Source: Fortiea contorta PCC 7126
Lineage (GTDB): Bacteria > Cyanobacteriota > Cyanobacteriia > Cyanobacteriales > Nostocaceae
NCBI RefSeq assembly: GCF_000332295.1
Contig: NZ_KB235930.1
Location: forward strand, 1,059,895 to 1,123,894
Reading direction: 5' to 3'
Length of the DNA stretch: 64,000 nt
The notes under the pieces were generated by a model. It was not told where the DNA came from. It did not search any database and was given only the letters and a program-made list of their open reading frames with translations. This document shows, one piece after another, positions 24,480-34,112 of the stretch (the stretch's first letter is position 1; each line of letters starts with the position of its first letter). Position numbers and translations under genes: made by a program.

Positions 24480-25877
24480 ATGACTAAAGAACAAACTTGG
24501 AGTCAGCGATTTGAATCAGCATTGCATCCGGCGATCGCTCGTTTTAATGCCAGTATAAATTTTGATATAGAGTTAATTGAATATGACCTAACGGGTTCGC
24601 AAGCTCATGCGAAAATGTTGGCTCACACGGGTATTATTTCCCCGGAAGAGGGAGAGCAATTATTTACAGGTTTAGAACAAATTCGCCAAGAATATCGCCA
24701 AGGAAAATTTCTCCCTGGTGTGGATGCTGAAGATGTGCATTTTGCGGTAGAACGGCGACTGACAGAAATTGTCGGTGATGTAGGTAAGAAATTGCACACA
24801 GCGCGATCGCGCAATGACCAGGTAGGAACTGACACCAGACTCTACCTCCGCGACCAAATCCAACAAATCAAAGACAAAGTTAGGGAATTTCAAACTGTTT
24901 TATTAGACATAGCCGACAACAATGTTGAAACCCTCATTCCTGGCTACACTCACCTGCAACGTGCCCAACCCCTGAGTTTAGCTCATCACCTCTTAGCGTA
25001 CTTTCACATGATGCAACGGGACTGGGAACGGCTGACAGATGTGGAAAAGCGGGTAAATATCTCACCTTTGGGATGCGGTGCTTTGGCTGGAACCACTTTT
25101 CCTATAGACCGCCATTATGCAGCCAAAGTATTGCAATTTGACAAAATTTATGCTAACAGCTTGGATGGAGTGAGCGATCGCGATTTTGCGATCGAATTTC
25201 TCTGTGCAGCTAGCTTGATTATGGTTCACCTCAGCCGCCTTTCGGAAGAAATTATTCTTTGGTCATCAGAAGAATTCCGTTTTGTCACCCTCAAAGATAG
25301 CTGTGCCACAGGTTCTAGCATCATGCCCCAAAAGAAAAACCCCGACGTGCCAGAATTGGTGAGGGGGAAAACGGGGCGTGTTTTTGGTCATCTCCAAGCA
25401 ATGTTGGTGATCATGAAAGGATTACCCCTGGCATATAACAAAGATTTGCAAGAAGACAAAGAAGGTTTATTTGATAGCGTCAACACCGTTAAAGCTTGCT
25501 TAGAAGCGATCGCAATTTTGTTGCGAGAAGGTTTAAAATTTCGTCCAGAGCGGTTAGCGCAGGCTGTAGCCGAAGACTTTTCTAATGCTACCGATGTTGC
25601 CGATTATTTAGCAGCACGGGGTGTTCCTTTCCGAGAAGCCTACAACCTTGTAGGAAAAGTAGTCAAAACTAGCATTGCTGCAGGTAAACTCCTCAAAGAT
25701 TTGAGCCTAGAAGAATGGCAACAACTACATCCAGCATTTGCTGCAGATATTTATGAGGCTATATCCCCGCGCCAAGTTGTAGCCGCACGTAACAGCTACG
25801 GTGGTACCGGTTTTGCACAAGTCAAAGAACAACTTCTCAGCGCTCGTCGAGTATTGAGGGATGGGGAGGTGGGGTGA
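24480..25877 (+). CDS. argH: Argininosuccinate lyase
   Basis: Splits argininosuccinate into arginine and fumarate, the last step of arginine synthesis, which also feeds cyanophycin. 465 residues. The fumarase superfamily signature [12 protein letters not shown] is intact, as are [12 protein letters not shown] and [10 protein letters not shown]. The last residues (RDGEVG) are encoded by the beginning of repeat copy C, so the native C-terminus appears to have been replaced by repeat sequence. The ATG at 24480 follows a C-rich repeat and has no Shine-Dalgarno sequence. Confidence 0.96.
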   Translation: MTKEQTWSQRFESALHPAIARFNASINFDIELIEYDLTGSQAHAKMLAHTGIISPEEGEQLFTGLEQIRQEYRQGKFLPGVDAEDVHFAVERRLTEIVGDVGKKLHTARSRNDQVGTDTRLYLRDQIQQIKDKVREFQTVLLDIADNNVETLIPGYTHLQRAQPLSLAHHLLAYFHMMQRDWERLTDVEKRVNISPLGCGALAGTTFPIDRHYAAKVLQFDKIYANSLDGVSDRDFAIEFLCAASLIMVHLSRLSEEIILWSSEEFRFVTLKDSCATGSSIMPQKKNPDVPELVRGKTGRVFGHLQAMLVIMKGLPLAYNKDLQEDKEGLFDSVNTVKACLEAIAILLREGLKFRPERLAQAVAEDFSNATDVADYLAARGVPFREAYNLVGKVVKTSIAAGKLLKDLSLEEWQQLHPAFAADIYEAISPRQVVAARNSYGGTGFAQVKEQLLSARRVLRDGEVG

Positions 25878-26036
25878 TGGGGAGGTGGGGAGGAAGGAGA
25901 AGGGTGGGAGGTGTGGGAGGTGTGGGAGGTGTGGGAAGCTTGGGAAGACGGAGAAGATTACAAGCGTAAGCATAAATTCTTCAATTCTTTTTCTCCCCAC
26001 ACTCCCCACACTCCCCACACTCCCCACCCTTCCCTA
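25857..26036 (+). repeat. 9-mer/core composite repeat, copy C
   Basis: Begins inside the 3' end of argH. G-rich arm (GGGGAGGTGGGG, then GTGGGAGGT repeats), core with AAGCGTAAGCATAAATTC (about 25935-25997), then a C-rich arm of CTCCCCACA repeats. Confidence 0.85.
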
Positions 26037-26066
26037 TATCCCGCGTCACATACTCAAAACAAATAA

Positions 26067-26091
26067 GGGCGTACACATATCATGTACACCC
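26067..26091 (-). terminator. Terminator-like hairpin after the 54-residue gene
   Basis: GGGCGTACA pairs with TGTACACCC (one G-U) over a 7-nt loop; on the minus strand it is followed by TTATTTG. It lies 41 bp past the stop of the small basic protein gene. Confidence 0.5.
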
Positions 26092-26131
26092 TAAAAACTA
26101 GAAGACCGAAAAAGCCGGAATCTTAGATGCC

Positions 26132-26296
26132 TTATTCAGCATCCATTACTGCTGCTCCTTCATCTTCTTCACTCTTCGGTGGTCTTTGTTGGAACCTTCT
26201 TTGCATTCTTCCTGTAGTCGTCCGTTTACGAAACTTTCTGGCATATGCCTGGTTCCGTAGCGCCTTTTCTTTTTTCGGGTTGCGGCGCTTAGCCAT
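26132..26296 (-). CDS. Small basic cyanobacterial protein (54 residues)
   Basis: Starts MAKRRNPKKEKALRNQAYAR, is strongly basic through residue 40 and ends in an acidic tail (SEEDEGAAVMDAE). GAGGTG precedes the ATG at 26296. The composition suggests a nucleic-acid or ribosome-associated protein, but I know no characterised function. I believe similar short proteins occur widely in cyanobacteria; this should be checked by search. Confidence 0.7.
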   Translation of the reverse strand: MAKRRNPKKEKALRNQAYARKFRKRTTTGRMQRRFQQRPPKSEEDEGAAVMDAE

Positions 26297-26742
26297 GTTC
26301 ACCTCATTAAATAAACAACAAAAAAAAACGGCAACTAGGCATTACATAGGCAATATCAGCTACCGATGCTATTGATATAGTTTTAGCCTAGTCAAGCATT
26401 CAAATGCTTTAGACAGCATATAATTCTACCGCATTAAATTGTGTTATGTCAATCCAAGTTAGACTTTTTATAGAAATTTGGTAATAAAAAATAGTTAAAC
26501 TTTCAATCTCCAATCCTCAATTACCAATTACCCGCCACCAAAATGCAAAATACTGGCGGTAAAATTGGTTAAAGAAATTTGGCGTATAAAAATATACGAG
26601 CTTATTTTCTTGACAAATGGTAAGATGAAGGTATTCTACGGAAGCGCTAGAATAAAATTCCTCAACACAAGCATTTTTGTGGGAGACACAACTCAATGCT
26701 GTATTGAGGGAAACACTGCATACAACCCATAATTTTTAAAGA
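26297..26742. other. Intergenic region
   Basis: About 445 bp, AT-rich, between the small basic protein and the Nudix gene. I see no protein frame, strong hairpin or clear promoter; both divergent genes must be transcribed from here. Confidence 0.5.
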
Positions 26743-27237
26743 TTGAACGTTTTTGCTTTTTTTGCGGCTGCTGTCCAGTCTACACGTAGTGTGTGGCGCA
26801 TTGGACAAACAGTATTGGGTATAATCTTTCGCCATCCCATTACTGGTACTAGTGTTATCCCCATTTTGCCCGATGGTCGGATTGTGCTGATTCGACGGCG
26901 CGACGATGGTCAGTGGGCACTACCTGGAGGCATGGTAGACTGGGGGGAAGACATTCCTACCACGGTCAACCGAGAATTGCATGAAGAAACTGGGCTAGAT
27001 TTGGTGAAAATCCGCCGCTTGGTTGGGGTTTATTCTTCACCAGATCGTGATCCGAGAATCCACTCCATTTGCGTTGTTGTAGAAGCAGATGTGGCGGGGA
27101 CAATGGAAGTGCAAGATGCTTTAGAAGTTATGGAAATTCAGGCTTTTACTCCCAGTTCCCTACCGTTAGAGCCAATGTCTCATGACCATTATCGGCAATT
27201 GCAAGATTATTTAAATGGTTTGACAACCTTGGCATGA
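26743..27237 (+). CDS. Nudix hydrolase
   Basis: 164 residues with a complete Nudix box GGMVDWGEDIPTTVNRELHEETGL (first 20 residues: GGMVDWGEDIPTTVNRELHE) at about 62-84, which binds magnesium and cleaves nucleoside-diphosphate-X compounds. A hydrophobic N-terminal segment (FAFFAAAVQ) precedes it. TTG start at 26743. The substrate is unknown; ADP-ribose or oxidised nucleotides are possible. Confidence 0.85.
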   Translation: MNVFAFFAAAVQSTRSVWRIGQTVLGIIFRHPITGTSVIPILPDGRIVLIRRRDDGQWALPGGMVDWGEDIPTTVNRELHEETGLDLVKIRRLVGVYSSPDRDPRIHSICVVVEADVAGTMEVQDALEVMEIQAFTPSSLPLEPMSHDHYRQLQDYLNGLTTLA

Positions 27238-27395
27238 TAGTATGTTGTTTGCGGATTGGAAACCGCAGATGGGATTATTAGTTGCTGTCTGTGCTCAAAA
27301 TTTTTGAGTAGATGATCAATATTTATTGGCAGTAGAAATTAGTGAGATTTTTATCTAAAATCTAATATCTGCTAAAAATTAATTATAAAATTCAG

Positions 27396-28211
27396 ATGGA
27401 TACGGTATTTCATAACTCCCGGAGAAAACTATCTCAAGGGCTACTATTCTGGCGGGAAGCTGGTGCGGGAACTCCTGTGATTTTCCTACATGGTTCTTGG
27501 AACGACAGCAGTCAGTGGGTATCGGTAATAGAATGTCTATCTGCAACATTTCATTGTTTTGCACCAGATTTATTAGGATTTGGCGAATCGGAAAATCCTA
27601 ATATCCACCATTCAATTGATTTGCAAGTGGAGTGTTTGGCTGAATTTTTGCAGGCTTTGAAGCTGGAAAAAGTATATTTTGTAGGACATTCTTTGGGTGG
27701 CTGGATTGCGGCTAGCTATGCTTTAAAGTATCCAGAGCAAGTTTTTGGTTTAGTGCTGTTGTCTCCAGAAGGTGTGGAGGTAGAAGGACAAGATAAGTAT
27801 TCGCAGAAATTGCGGCGCTTATTTAATTTGTCACCGCTGGTTGTGAAGATATTCGAGTGGCTTCGTCCTGTGACTAAAATTTTTGGTTGGGACGAACAAA
27901 TTACCCAAGATTTGCAGTTGCGTCAAGTTCTTTTAGAATATCCTATAGCTAGCCATTTGCTATTTCAAAGACAACAACCAGAAATTGCTGCTGAATTATT
28001 ACAAAACAGATTGTATTTGATGGAAGTGGCAGTTTTAGTTTTGCAAGGTGGCAAAGATGCGCCAAATGCTTTAGCGAAGAGTCAGACTTACACTCAATTA
28101 TGCAATAAAGCTAATTTTAAAATTATTGCTCATGGGGGAAATGATTTACCTGAGTCTGTGGCTGTGGTTGTGGCTGCAGATATTCAGGATTTTGTCATGG
28201 GGAATTGGTGA
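27396..28211 (+). CDS. Alpha/beta hydrolase
   Basis: 271 residues with the oxyanion region [14 protein letters not shown] and the nucleophile elbow VGHSLGGW (Ser). The acid is probably D in LQGGKDAPN. The usual C-terminal catalytic His (GH.P..E) is not obvious: the equivalent reads [11 protein letters not shown], so either the His two residues earlier serves or activity is altered. Its 3' end overlaps the convergent coaX by 17 bp. Substrate unknown. Confidence 0.82.
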   Translation: MDTVFHNSRRKLSQGLLFWREAGAGTPVIFLHGSWNDSSQWVSVIECLSATFHCFAPDLLGFGESENPNIHHSIDLQVECLAEFLQALKLEKVYFVGHSLGGWIAASYALKYPEQVFGLVLLSPEGVEVEGQDKYSQKLRRLFNLSPLVVKIFEWLRPVTKIFGWDEQITQDLQLRQVLLEYPIASHLLFQRQQPEIAAELLQNRLYLMEVAVLVLQGGKDAPNALAKSQTYTQLCNKANFKIIAHGGNDLPESVAVVVAADIQDFVMGNW

Positions 28212-29025
28212 GTTGTGATTTGTCATCTATGGCGATTTTTTGCATTCCCCAAAAAATCAAGTTTGGTTCGATGATTAATTTTGTGGCGATCGCACTATCC
28301 CATTCTTGAAGATAATTAACTATTAAGTGGCGATCGCCCCCTGTTATGGCAATATTACTTTCAGGAAACAATTCCCACCACGCCGTCATAAAGTCTTTGA
28401 TTCCCGCAACTAGCGTATAAATCACTCCGCTTTGGATTGCTTGTGATGTGTTGAGTGCAAAGCGTGGGGGTAGAGAAACGCTGTGTGTCTCAATCTGCGG
28501 TAGTTGTCCTGTTTTTTGTCCCAGAGTGGCGAACTGCAAACCTAATCCGGGTAGAATTGCACCACCAACTAAACATTGGTTAGCGTCTGCGCCGGTAAAA
28601 GTGAGCGCGGTTCCCGCATCAATTACTAGTATGGGAAAACCCCACTGTTTCCCCGCACCCCACAAGGCTAGGGCGCGGTCGATTCCTAATGTGGGATACA
28701 GTCTTTTGAGGGGTATTTGGTCTAAGGTAATCAGGCGAATATGAGGGTAAGTTTGCCACAGAGCGGTTTGTGTGGGAACTACTGAAGCGAGAAGCAGGGG
28801 GAGAGGGGAAGAGTTTTTTTTGATGATTTGTTGTTGTTTTTCTCGTTTGTGATGGGGTGGGAAAATTTCTGGCGGTAAATCGTCTACTGTGGAACTCTCG
28901 GCTATTCGTTGGATGACTGACTCTGGCTGATAATCGGTATCCCAGGTTGAGTCAAGGGTGTTGTTGATCAATAACGCCCAATGTAGCCGGGAATTTCCCA
29001 CCATTAACGCTAGCTGAGTGGTCAT
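28195..29025 (-). CDS. coaX: Type III pantothenate kinase
   Basis: Phosphorylates pantothenate, the first step of coenzyme A synthesis. 276 residues of the ASKHA fold: an N-terminal [11 protein letters not shown] in place of the usual DxGNT loop, [12 protein letters not shown], and [12 protein letters not shown]. The N-terminal aspartate is missing (LALMVGNS), a variation I recall in cyanobacterial CoaX. The gene converges on the hydrolase with a short overlap. Confidence 0.88.
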   Translation of the reverse strand: MTTQLALMVGNSRLHWALLINNTLDSTWDTDYQPESVIQRIAESSTVDDLPPEIFPPHHKREKQQQIIKKNSSPLPLLLASVVPTQTALWQTYPHIRLITLDQIPLKRLYPTLGIDRALALWGAGKQWGFPILVIDAGTALTFTGADANQCLVGGAILPGLGLQFATLGQKTGQLPQIETHSVSLPPRFALNTSQAIQSGVIYTLVAGIKDFMTAWWELFPESNIAITGGDRHLIVNYLQEWDSAIATKLIIEPNLIFWGMQKIAIDDKSQLTNSP

Positions 29026-29140
29026 GCTGACTATTTTAAATTTCTTAAGATATATATAGATTTTTTAATAAAACTTAACAAACAACCCGTGGCACAATAA
29101 AGTAAAAGGAAAAAATACTTAGTCGTCAAGGAGGGGAGTT

Positions 29141-30865
29141 ATGGTATTGCTCACCGAAAGAATTGAAAAGAGGCTCACCATCCAGACTGGAGAAATTGCT
29201 GAAGGGACGACAGCAATTCGCTCTTTGGATTGGGAGCGCGATCGGTTTGATATTGAATTTGGTTTGCAGAATGGTACAACCTACAACTCATTTCTGATTC
29301 GCGGTGAGCAGACGGCTTTGGTTGATACTTCCCATGAAAAGTTTCGCCAGTTGTATTTTGACACCCTCACCGGATTAATTAATTTATCTGAGATTGATTA
29401 TCTAATTATCAGCCACACCGAGCCAGACCACAGCGGTTTAGTGAAAGATTTATTACAACTGGCTCCACAAATTACAGTTGTTGGCTCGAAGGTAGCAATT
29501 CAGTTTCTAGAAAATTTGGTACACCAGCCATTCAAACGGCGAATTGTCAAAAATGGCGATCGCCTAGATTTAGGTAATGGTCATGAATTTGAATTTGTGA
29601 TTGCACCAAATTTACACTGGCCGGATACTATCTTTAGCTTCGACCATCAAACTCAAGTTCTCTACACCTGCGATGCTTTTGGGTTGCACTATTGCTCAGA
29701 TAGCACTTTCGACGCAGATTTAAAGACTATTGAACCGGATTTTAAATATTACTACGACTGCCTGATGGGGCCGAATGCGCGCTCAGTGTTGTCGGCTTTG
29801 AAGCGGATGGGGGAACTACCAGCTATTAAAATGATCGCTACTGGACACGGGCCGCTATTATACCATAATGTTGATGAATTAACAGGACGCTACCGCACTT
29901 GGAGCCAAAAACAAACCAAAGCAGAAACGACAGTGGGGGTATTTCACGTTTCTGGATATGGGTATAGCGATCGCCTAGCCCAAGCAGTCGTCAACGGTAT
30001 CAGTAAAACTGGCGTGGCTGTGGAAATGGTAGACTTGGGGGCAGAAGTCGATTTACAAGAGTTGCGAGAACTAGTCAGCCGCTGTGTCGGTGTAGTCATC
30101 GGTCTACCACCAGCGAGTGGTAATGCTAGCATCCAAGCGGCTTTGAGTACAGTTTTAGGCTCGGCGAAGGAAAAGCAAGCCATAGGCGTATTTGAAACTG
30201 GCGGTGGTGACGACGAACCAGTAGATCCTTTACTCAGTAAATTCCGCAACTTGGGCTTGAGTGTTGTTTTCCCCGCCATCAAGATTCGAGAAATCCCCAC
30301 AGAAAACACCTACAAACTGTGTGAAGAAGCAGGTACAGACTTAGGACAGTGGGTGACACGCGATCGCAGCATCAAAACCATGAAATCCCTGGGCGTAGAC
30401 TTAGACAAAGCCTTGGGTAGACTCAGCGGCGGATTGTATATAATTACCGCAAAAAAAGGTGATGTTTCCAGCGCCATGCTAGCCTCATGGGTAAGCCAAG
30501 CTAGTTTTAAACCCCTAGGATTCTCGATTGCAGTAGCGAAAGACCGGGCGATTGAATCATTGATGCAAGTAGGCGATCGGTTTGTGCTCAATGTTTTAGA
30601 AGAAAGTAGTTACCAAACACTGATGAAGCACTTCTTAAAGCGGTTCGCTCCTGGTGCGGATCGTTTTCAAGGCGTCAGAACCCAACCAGCCGAAAATGGA
30701 GCCCCCATCTTGAATGACGCCCTGGCTTACATGGAATGCGAAGTCGCTAGCCGCATGGACTGTGGTGATCATTGGGCAGTATACAGCACCGTCTACGCCG
30801 GACGAGTCAGTAAGCCAGAAGCTCTGACAGCAGTCCATCACCGCAAGGTGGGAAATCATTACTAG
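29141..30865 (+). CDS. flv3B: Flavodiiron protein Flv3 (probably the heterocyst Flv3B)
   Basis: 574 residues: an N-terminal beta-lactamase-like di-iron domain with the canonical ligands (HTEPDHSG), a flavodoxin domain (about 260-410; VFHVSGYGYSDRLAQAV), and a C-terminal NAD(P)H:flavin reductase-like domain. Such proteins reduce oxygen to water with photosynthetic electrons. A strong AAGGAGGGG precedes the ATG. It sits 48 bp before flv1 in the order flv3-flv1, as in the flv3B-flv1B pair of Anabaena that protects nitrogenase in heterocysts. The B assignment is by gene order. Confidence 0.88.
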   Translation: MVLLTERIEKRLTIQTGEIAEGTTAIRSLDWERDRFDIEFGLQNGTTYNSFLIRGEQTALVDTSHEKFRQLYFDTLTGLINLSEIDYLIISHTEPDHSGLVKDLLQLAPQITVVGSKVAIQFLENLVHQPFKRRIVKNGDRLDLGNGHEFEFVIAPNLHWPDTIFSFDHQTQVLYTCDAFGLHYCSDSTFDADLKTIEPDFKYYYDCLMGPNARSVLSALKRMGELPAIKMIATGHGPLLYHNVDELTGRYRTWSQKQTKAETTVGVFHVSGYGYSDRLAQAVVNGISKTGVAVEMVDLGAEVDLQELRELVSRCVGVVIGLPPASGNASIQAALSTVLGSAKEKQAIGVFETGGGDDEPVDPLLSKFRNLGLSVVFPAIKIREIPTENTYKLCEEAGTDLGQWVTRDRSIKTMKSLGVDLDKALGRLSGGLYIITAKKGDVSSAMLASWVSQASFKPLGFSIAVAKDRAIESLMQVGDRFVLNVLEESSYQTLMKHFLKRFAPGADRFQGVRTQPAENGAPILNDALAYMECEVASRMDCGDHWAVYSTVYAGRVSKPEALTAVHHRKVGNHY

Positions 30866-30913
30866 GGGCTAGTACAACAAACTTCAGACTTCAGACTTCA
30901 TCCTTTCACAGCT

Positions 30914-32629
30914 ATGTCTACAAATAAACCCCGCGATGTTCAAGTTTACCCCATAGCCACGGATACAACAGTATTGCGATCGCGCAGTTGGTCAAGATTA
31001 AGATTTGAAATTGAATATGCTTTGGCGAAGGGAACCACTGCTAATTCTTATTTAATTCAAGGCGATAAACTAGCTCTCATTGATCCGCCAGGGGAAACTT
31101 TCACAGAAATTTATCTGCAAGCTTTACAGGCGCGATTTGATGTGAAAGCGATTGATTATGTAATTGTCGGTCATGTCAATCCTAACCGCGCCGCAACTTT
31201 AAAAGTTTTGCTAGAACTCGCACCGCAAATTACTTTTGTGGCTTCTAATCCTGGGGCGAAAAATTTGCGGGGAGTGCTGGAAAATCCTGATTTAAAAATT
31301 CTGGTGATGCGGGGGGAAGAAAGCTTAGATTTAGGCAAAGGCCATGTTTTGCAATTTATCCCCACGCCCAATCCCCGCTATGCTGATGAATTGTGTACCT
31401 ACGATTCACAAACAGAAATTCTCTACACAGATAAGTTATTTGGGGCGCATATTTGCGGCGATCAGGTATTTGATGAAGGTTGGGAAGCGATTAACGAAGA
31501 CCGTCGCTATTATTTTGACTGCTTGATGGCTCCCCATGCTCGACAAGTAGAAACAGCTTTAGACAAAATTGCTGATTTATCTGTGAGGCTTTACGCTACA
31601 GGTCATGGCCCTTTGGTGCGCTATGGCTTAATCGAACTAACCAAGGCTTATCGAGATTGGAGCCAACAGCAAACATCTGCTGACTTGACAGTGGCTTTGA
31701 TTTATGCATCAGCTTATGGCAATACAGCGACTTTAGCGCAGGCGATCGCTCGTGGTATCACCAAAGCTGGTGTAGCTGTAGAATCAATTAACTGCGAGTT
31801 TACTGAGCCAGAAGAGATCCGTGCGGCTGTAGATCAAGCCTCTGGCTTCATTATCGGCTCTCCCACCCTCGGCGGTCACGCGCCCACCCCCGTGCAAACA
31901 GCTTTAGGAATTGTGCTGGCGACCGCTACTAATAATAAACTAGCGGGTGTATTTGGCTCCTTTGGCTGGAGTGGGGAAGCGGTTGATTTAATTGAGGGGA
32001 AACTGAAAGACGCTGGTTATCGGTTTGGTTTGGACACCATCCGGGTGAAATTTAAACCGAATGACGTCACTTTACAACTTTGCGAAGAAGCGGGAACTGA
32101 TTTTGCTCAAGCACTGAAAAAAGCCAGAAAAGTGCGATCGCAAAGTGTACCCGCTACCAATGTTGAGCAAGCTGTGGGTAGGATTGTCGGTTCTTTGTGC
32201 GTACTCACAGCCAAACAAGACGATATATCCAGTGCCATGTTAGCTTCTTGGGTAGCCCAGGCTAGCTTTAATCCCCCTGGCTTGACGATCGCCGTTGCGA
32301 AGGAAAGGGCTGTAGAAGCTCTGACACACGTAGGAAATGAATTTGTCCTGAATATCCTTCAAGAAGGTAATCATTTAGGGTTGATGAAACATTTCCTCAA
32401 ACCCTTCGGCCCCGGACAAGACCGATTCGCTGGTGTTGCTATTGCGGAAGAAACCGAAGCTGGCATTCCTGTTCTGAATGATGCTCTAGCATACTTAGAG
32501 TGTTCAGTACAAAATCGGCTAGAATCAGGCGACCACTGGTTAGTCTATGCAACTATTAAAAATGGTAAAGTATTAAATCAAGATGGTGTGACAGCAGTAC
32601 ATCATCGTAAATCTGGCAGCCATTACTAA
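30914..32629 (+). CDS. flv1B: Flavodiiron protein Flv1 (probably the heterocyst Flv1B)
   Basis: 571 residues with the same three domains as its neighbour, but the di-iron ligands are replaced: GHVNPNRAATL stands where HxExDH is expected. This non-canonical site is the mark of Flv1/Flv2-type partners, thought to work as heterodimers with a canonical Flv3. The flavodoxin domain (ALIYASAYGNTATLAQAI) and flavin reductase domain look intact. Probably one operon with flv3B; the spacer holds short CTTCAGA direct repeats. Confidence 0.87.
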   Translation: MSTNKPRDVQVYPIATDTTVLRSRSWSRLRFEIEYALAKGTTANSYLIQGDKLALIDPPGETFTEIYLQALQARFDVKAIDYVIVGHVNPNRAATLKVLLELAPQITFVASNPGAKNLRGVLENPDLKILVMRGEESLDLGKGHVLQFIPTPNPRYADELCTYDSQTEILYTDKLFGAHICGDQVFDEGWEAINEDRRYYFDCLMAPHARQVETALDKIADLSVRLYATGHGPLVRYGLIELTKAYRDWSQQQTSADLTVALIYASAYGNTATLAQAIARGITKAGVAVESINCEFTEPEEIRAAVDQASGFIIGSPTLGGHAPTPVQTALGIVLATATNNKLAGVFGSFGWSGEAVDLIEGKLKDAGYRFGLDTIRVKFKPNDVTLQLCEEAGTDFAQALKKARKVRSQSVPATNVEQAVGRIVGSLCVLTAKQDDISSAMLASWVAQASFNPPGLTIAVAKERAVEALTHVGNEFVLNILQEGNHLGLMKHFLKPFGPGQDRFAGVAIAEETEAGIPVLNDALAYLECSVQNRLESGDHWLVYATIKNGKVLNQDGVTAVHHRKSGSHY

Positions 32630-32689
32630 TTTCGTTGTTGTAGACTCATAGCAGCAATCATATGGGTGAGGACATAAACTAAATAGATT

Positions 32690-33253
32690 ATGAACAGAGT
32701 TGTACTAAATCTAGAGCCAGTCTTTCACCTCACCGATGAACTATTTTATCAACTCTGCATGGCGAATCGGGAATTGAATTTAGAACAGAGTGCAGAGGGA
32801 GCACTGATAATTACGCCACCAGTGGGAGGAGAAAGCGGGAATCGGGAAGCAGGTTTAATAACAGATTTGGAAATTTGGAATCGCCAAACCAAATTAGGCA
32901 AAGTTTTTAGTTACTCGACGATTTTTAGATTACCAAATGGTGCAAAGCGATCGCCTGACGCTGCATGGGTAAAATTAGAACGATGGGAAGCGCTAACTAC
33001 AGCTGAACGGGAAAAATTCCCGCCACTGACACCAGACTTTGTGATTGAACTCAGGTCTAAAAGCGACAGTCTCAAACCTTTGCAAGATAAAATGCAGGAG
33101 TATTTAGAGAATGGTTTACGCTTGGGTTGGCTGATTAATCCCCAGTCCCAGCAAGTGGAGATTTACCGTATCGGACAGTCTGTGGAGATAGTTAATCTTC
33201 CCGCACTACTTTCTCGAGAAGCAGTTTTACCAGGGTTTGAGTTACAAATGTAA
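32690..33253 (+). CDS. Uma2 family putative endonuclease
   Basis: 187 residues of the Uma2 (DUF820) family, a PD-(D/E)XK-like fold greatly expanded in cyanobacteria with no settled function. The typical core is visible: RLPNGAKRSPDAAWVKLERW, PDFVIELRSKSDSLKPLQDKM (first 20: PDFVIELRSKSDSLKPLQDK), and YLENGLRLGWLINPQ. Unlike the two other Uma2 genes here it has no coiled-coil tail. Confidence 0.85.
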   Translation: MNRVVLNLEPVFHLTDELFYQLCMANRELNLEQSAEGALIITPPVGGESGNREAGLITDLEIWNRQTKLGKVFSYSTIFRLPNGAKRSPDAAWVKLERWEALTTAEREKFPPLTPDFVIELRSKSDSLKPLQDKMQEYLENGLRLGWLINPQSQQVEIYRIGQSVEIVNLPALLSREAVLPGFELQM

Positions 33254-33297
33254 ATTTAGCTCAGACGATTCGCTAGATATATCCGAACCAGAAAATC

Positions 33298-33328
33298 AAA
33301 AAGGCTCAAGCATTTTTGCTTAAGCCTT
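33298..33328 (-). terminator. Terminator of the RRM protein gene
   Basis: A 12-bp near-perfect stem (33301-33312 with 33317-33328) and a 4-nt loop. The minus strand continues with TTTTT, and it lies about 60 bp past the RRM stop codon. It may also end the convergent Uma2 transcript. Confidence 0.8.
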
Positions 33329-33386
33329 GATTGGATGTGGTTAAATTACTGTTATTACAAAACTAACCGGGTAAAATTTTATTAGC

Positions 33387-33692
33387 TTAGTAACGGTTGC
33401 GATTGTAACCGCCGCCACCGCGATTACCACCAAAAGACCCACCTCTGTCTTCTTTGGGTTTGGCTTTGTTAACTTTGAGGTCGCGTCCCATCCACTCAGC
33501 GCCATCAAGTGCTTCGATTGCTGCAGCTTCTTCAGCTTCAGAACCCATTTCCACAAAACCAAAGCCGCGTAGGCGGCCTGTTTCGCGGTCAGTGGGCAGT
33601 TGAACGCGTTTCACAGTACCATATTCTGCGAAAACAGCGCTCAGTGCATCTTGCGTAACTTCGTAAGAAAGGTTGCCAACGTAAACTGACAT
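33387..33692 (-). CDS. RNA-binding protein with one RRM
   Basis: 101 residues: a single RNA recognition motif with RNP2 SVYVGNLS and RNP1 LRGFGFVEM, then a short Gly/Arg/Asn-rich tail (GGNRGGGGYNRNRY). This is the cyanobacterial Rbp type, often cold-induced, that binds single-stranded RNA. A long upstream region (about 420 bp) suggests a regulated leader. Single gene with its own terminator. Confidence 0.93.
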   Translation of the reverse strand: MSVYVGNLSYEVTQDALSAVFAEYGTVKRVQLPTDRETGRLRGFGFVEMGSEAEEAAAIEALDGAEWMGRDLKVNKAKPKEDRGGSFGGNRGGGGYNRNRY

Positions 33693-34112
33693 GGAATGTC
33701 TCCAAAATCGTGAGAGTGTAGAGATTTAGATTCCGGAGAGAGTCTGTAAATACCAAAAGGAAAAGGCCTATCAATGCTAAAAACAAACGCTTTCGCCGAA
33801 TTAATTCTCACTTACCATGATTACACATTTGTTGGGTTGTGGGGGGTATATCTTCACTAACTGTTATAAAAGTTCATTGACTTGATAGCTCCCTCCTAAT
33901 CAGAACTAGTATACAAAGGCTAAAGTAGCAAGTATGAAATTAAGAGACTTGTATAGTCAGCCTTTGGGCTATTTGTCATGGGTACTTTATTTGAACCATG
34001 CTGTGCTAGTACACTGTGGCGTAAATCAACCACCCATTCAAAATCGGTGAAAAGCTGACTATAAAGGTTTGTTTATTTCATACTTGAGACTTGATACTTC
34101 AGCCTTTTTCTA
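33693..34112. other. Intergenic region upstream of the RRM gene
   Basis: About 420 bp between the RRM gene and the 3' end of a Uma2 gene, with no protein frame. It must carry the RRM promoter and perhaps a structured cold-responsive leader; I see no definite element. Confidence 0.45.

Noticed and set aside
24182-24487. A 101-codon plus-strand frame across the repeat before argH
   Set aside because: It consists of repeat copy B only (EVWEVW and PHLPHLP runs) and overlaps the argH start.
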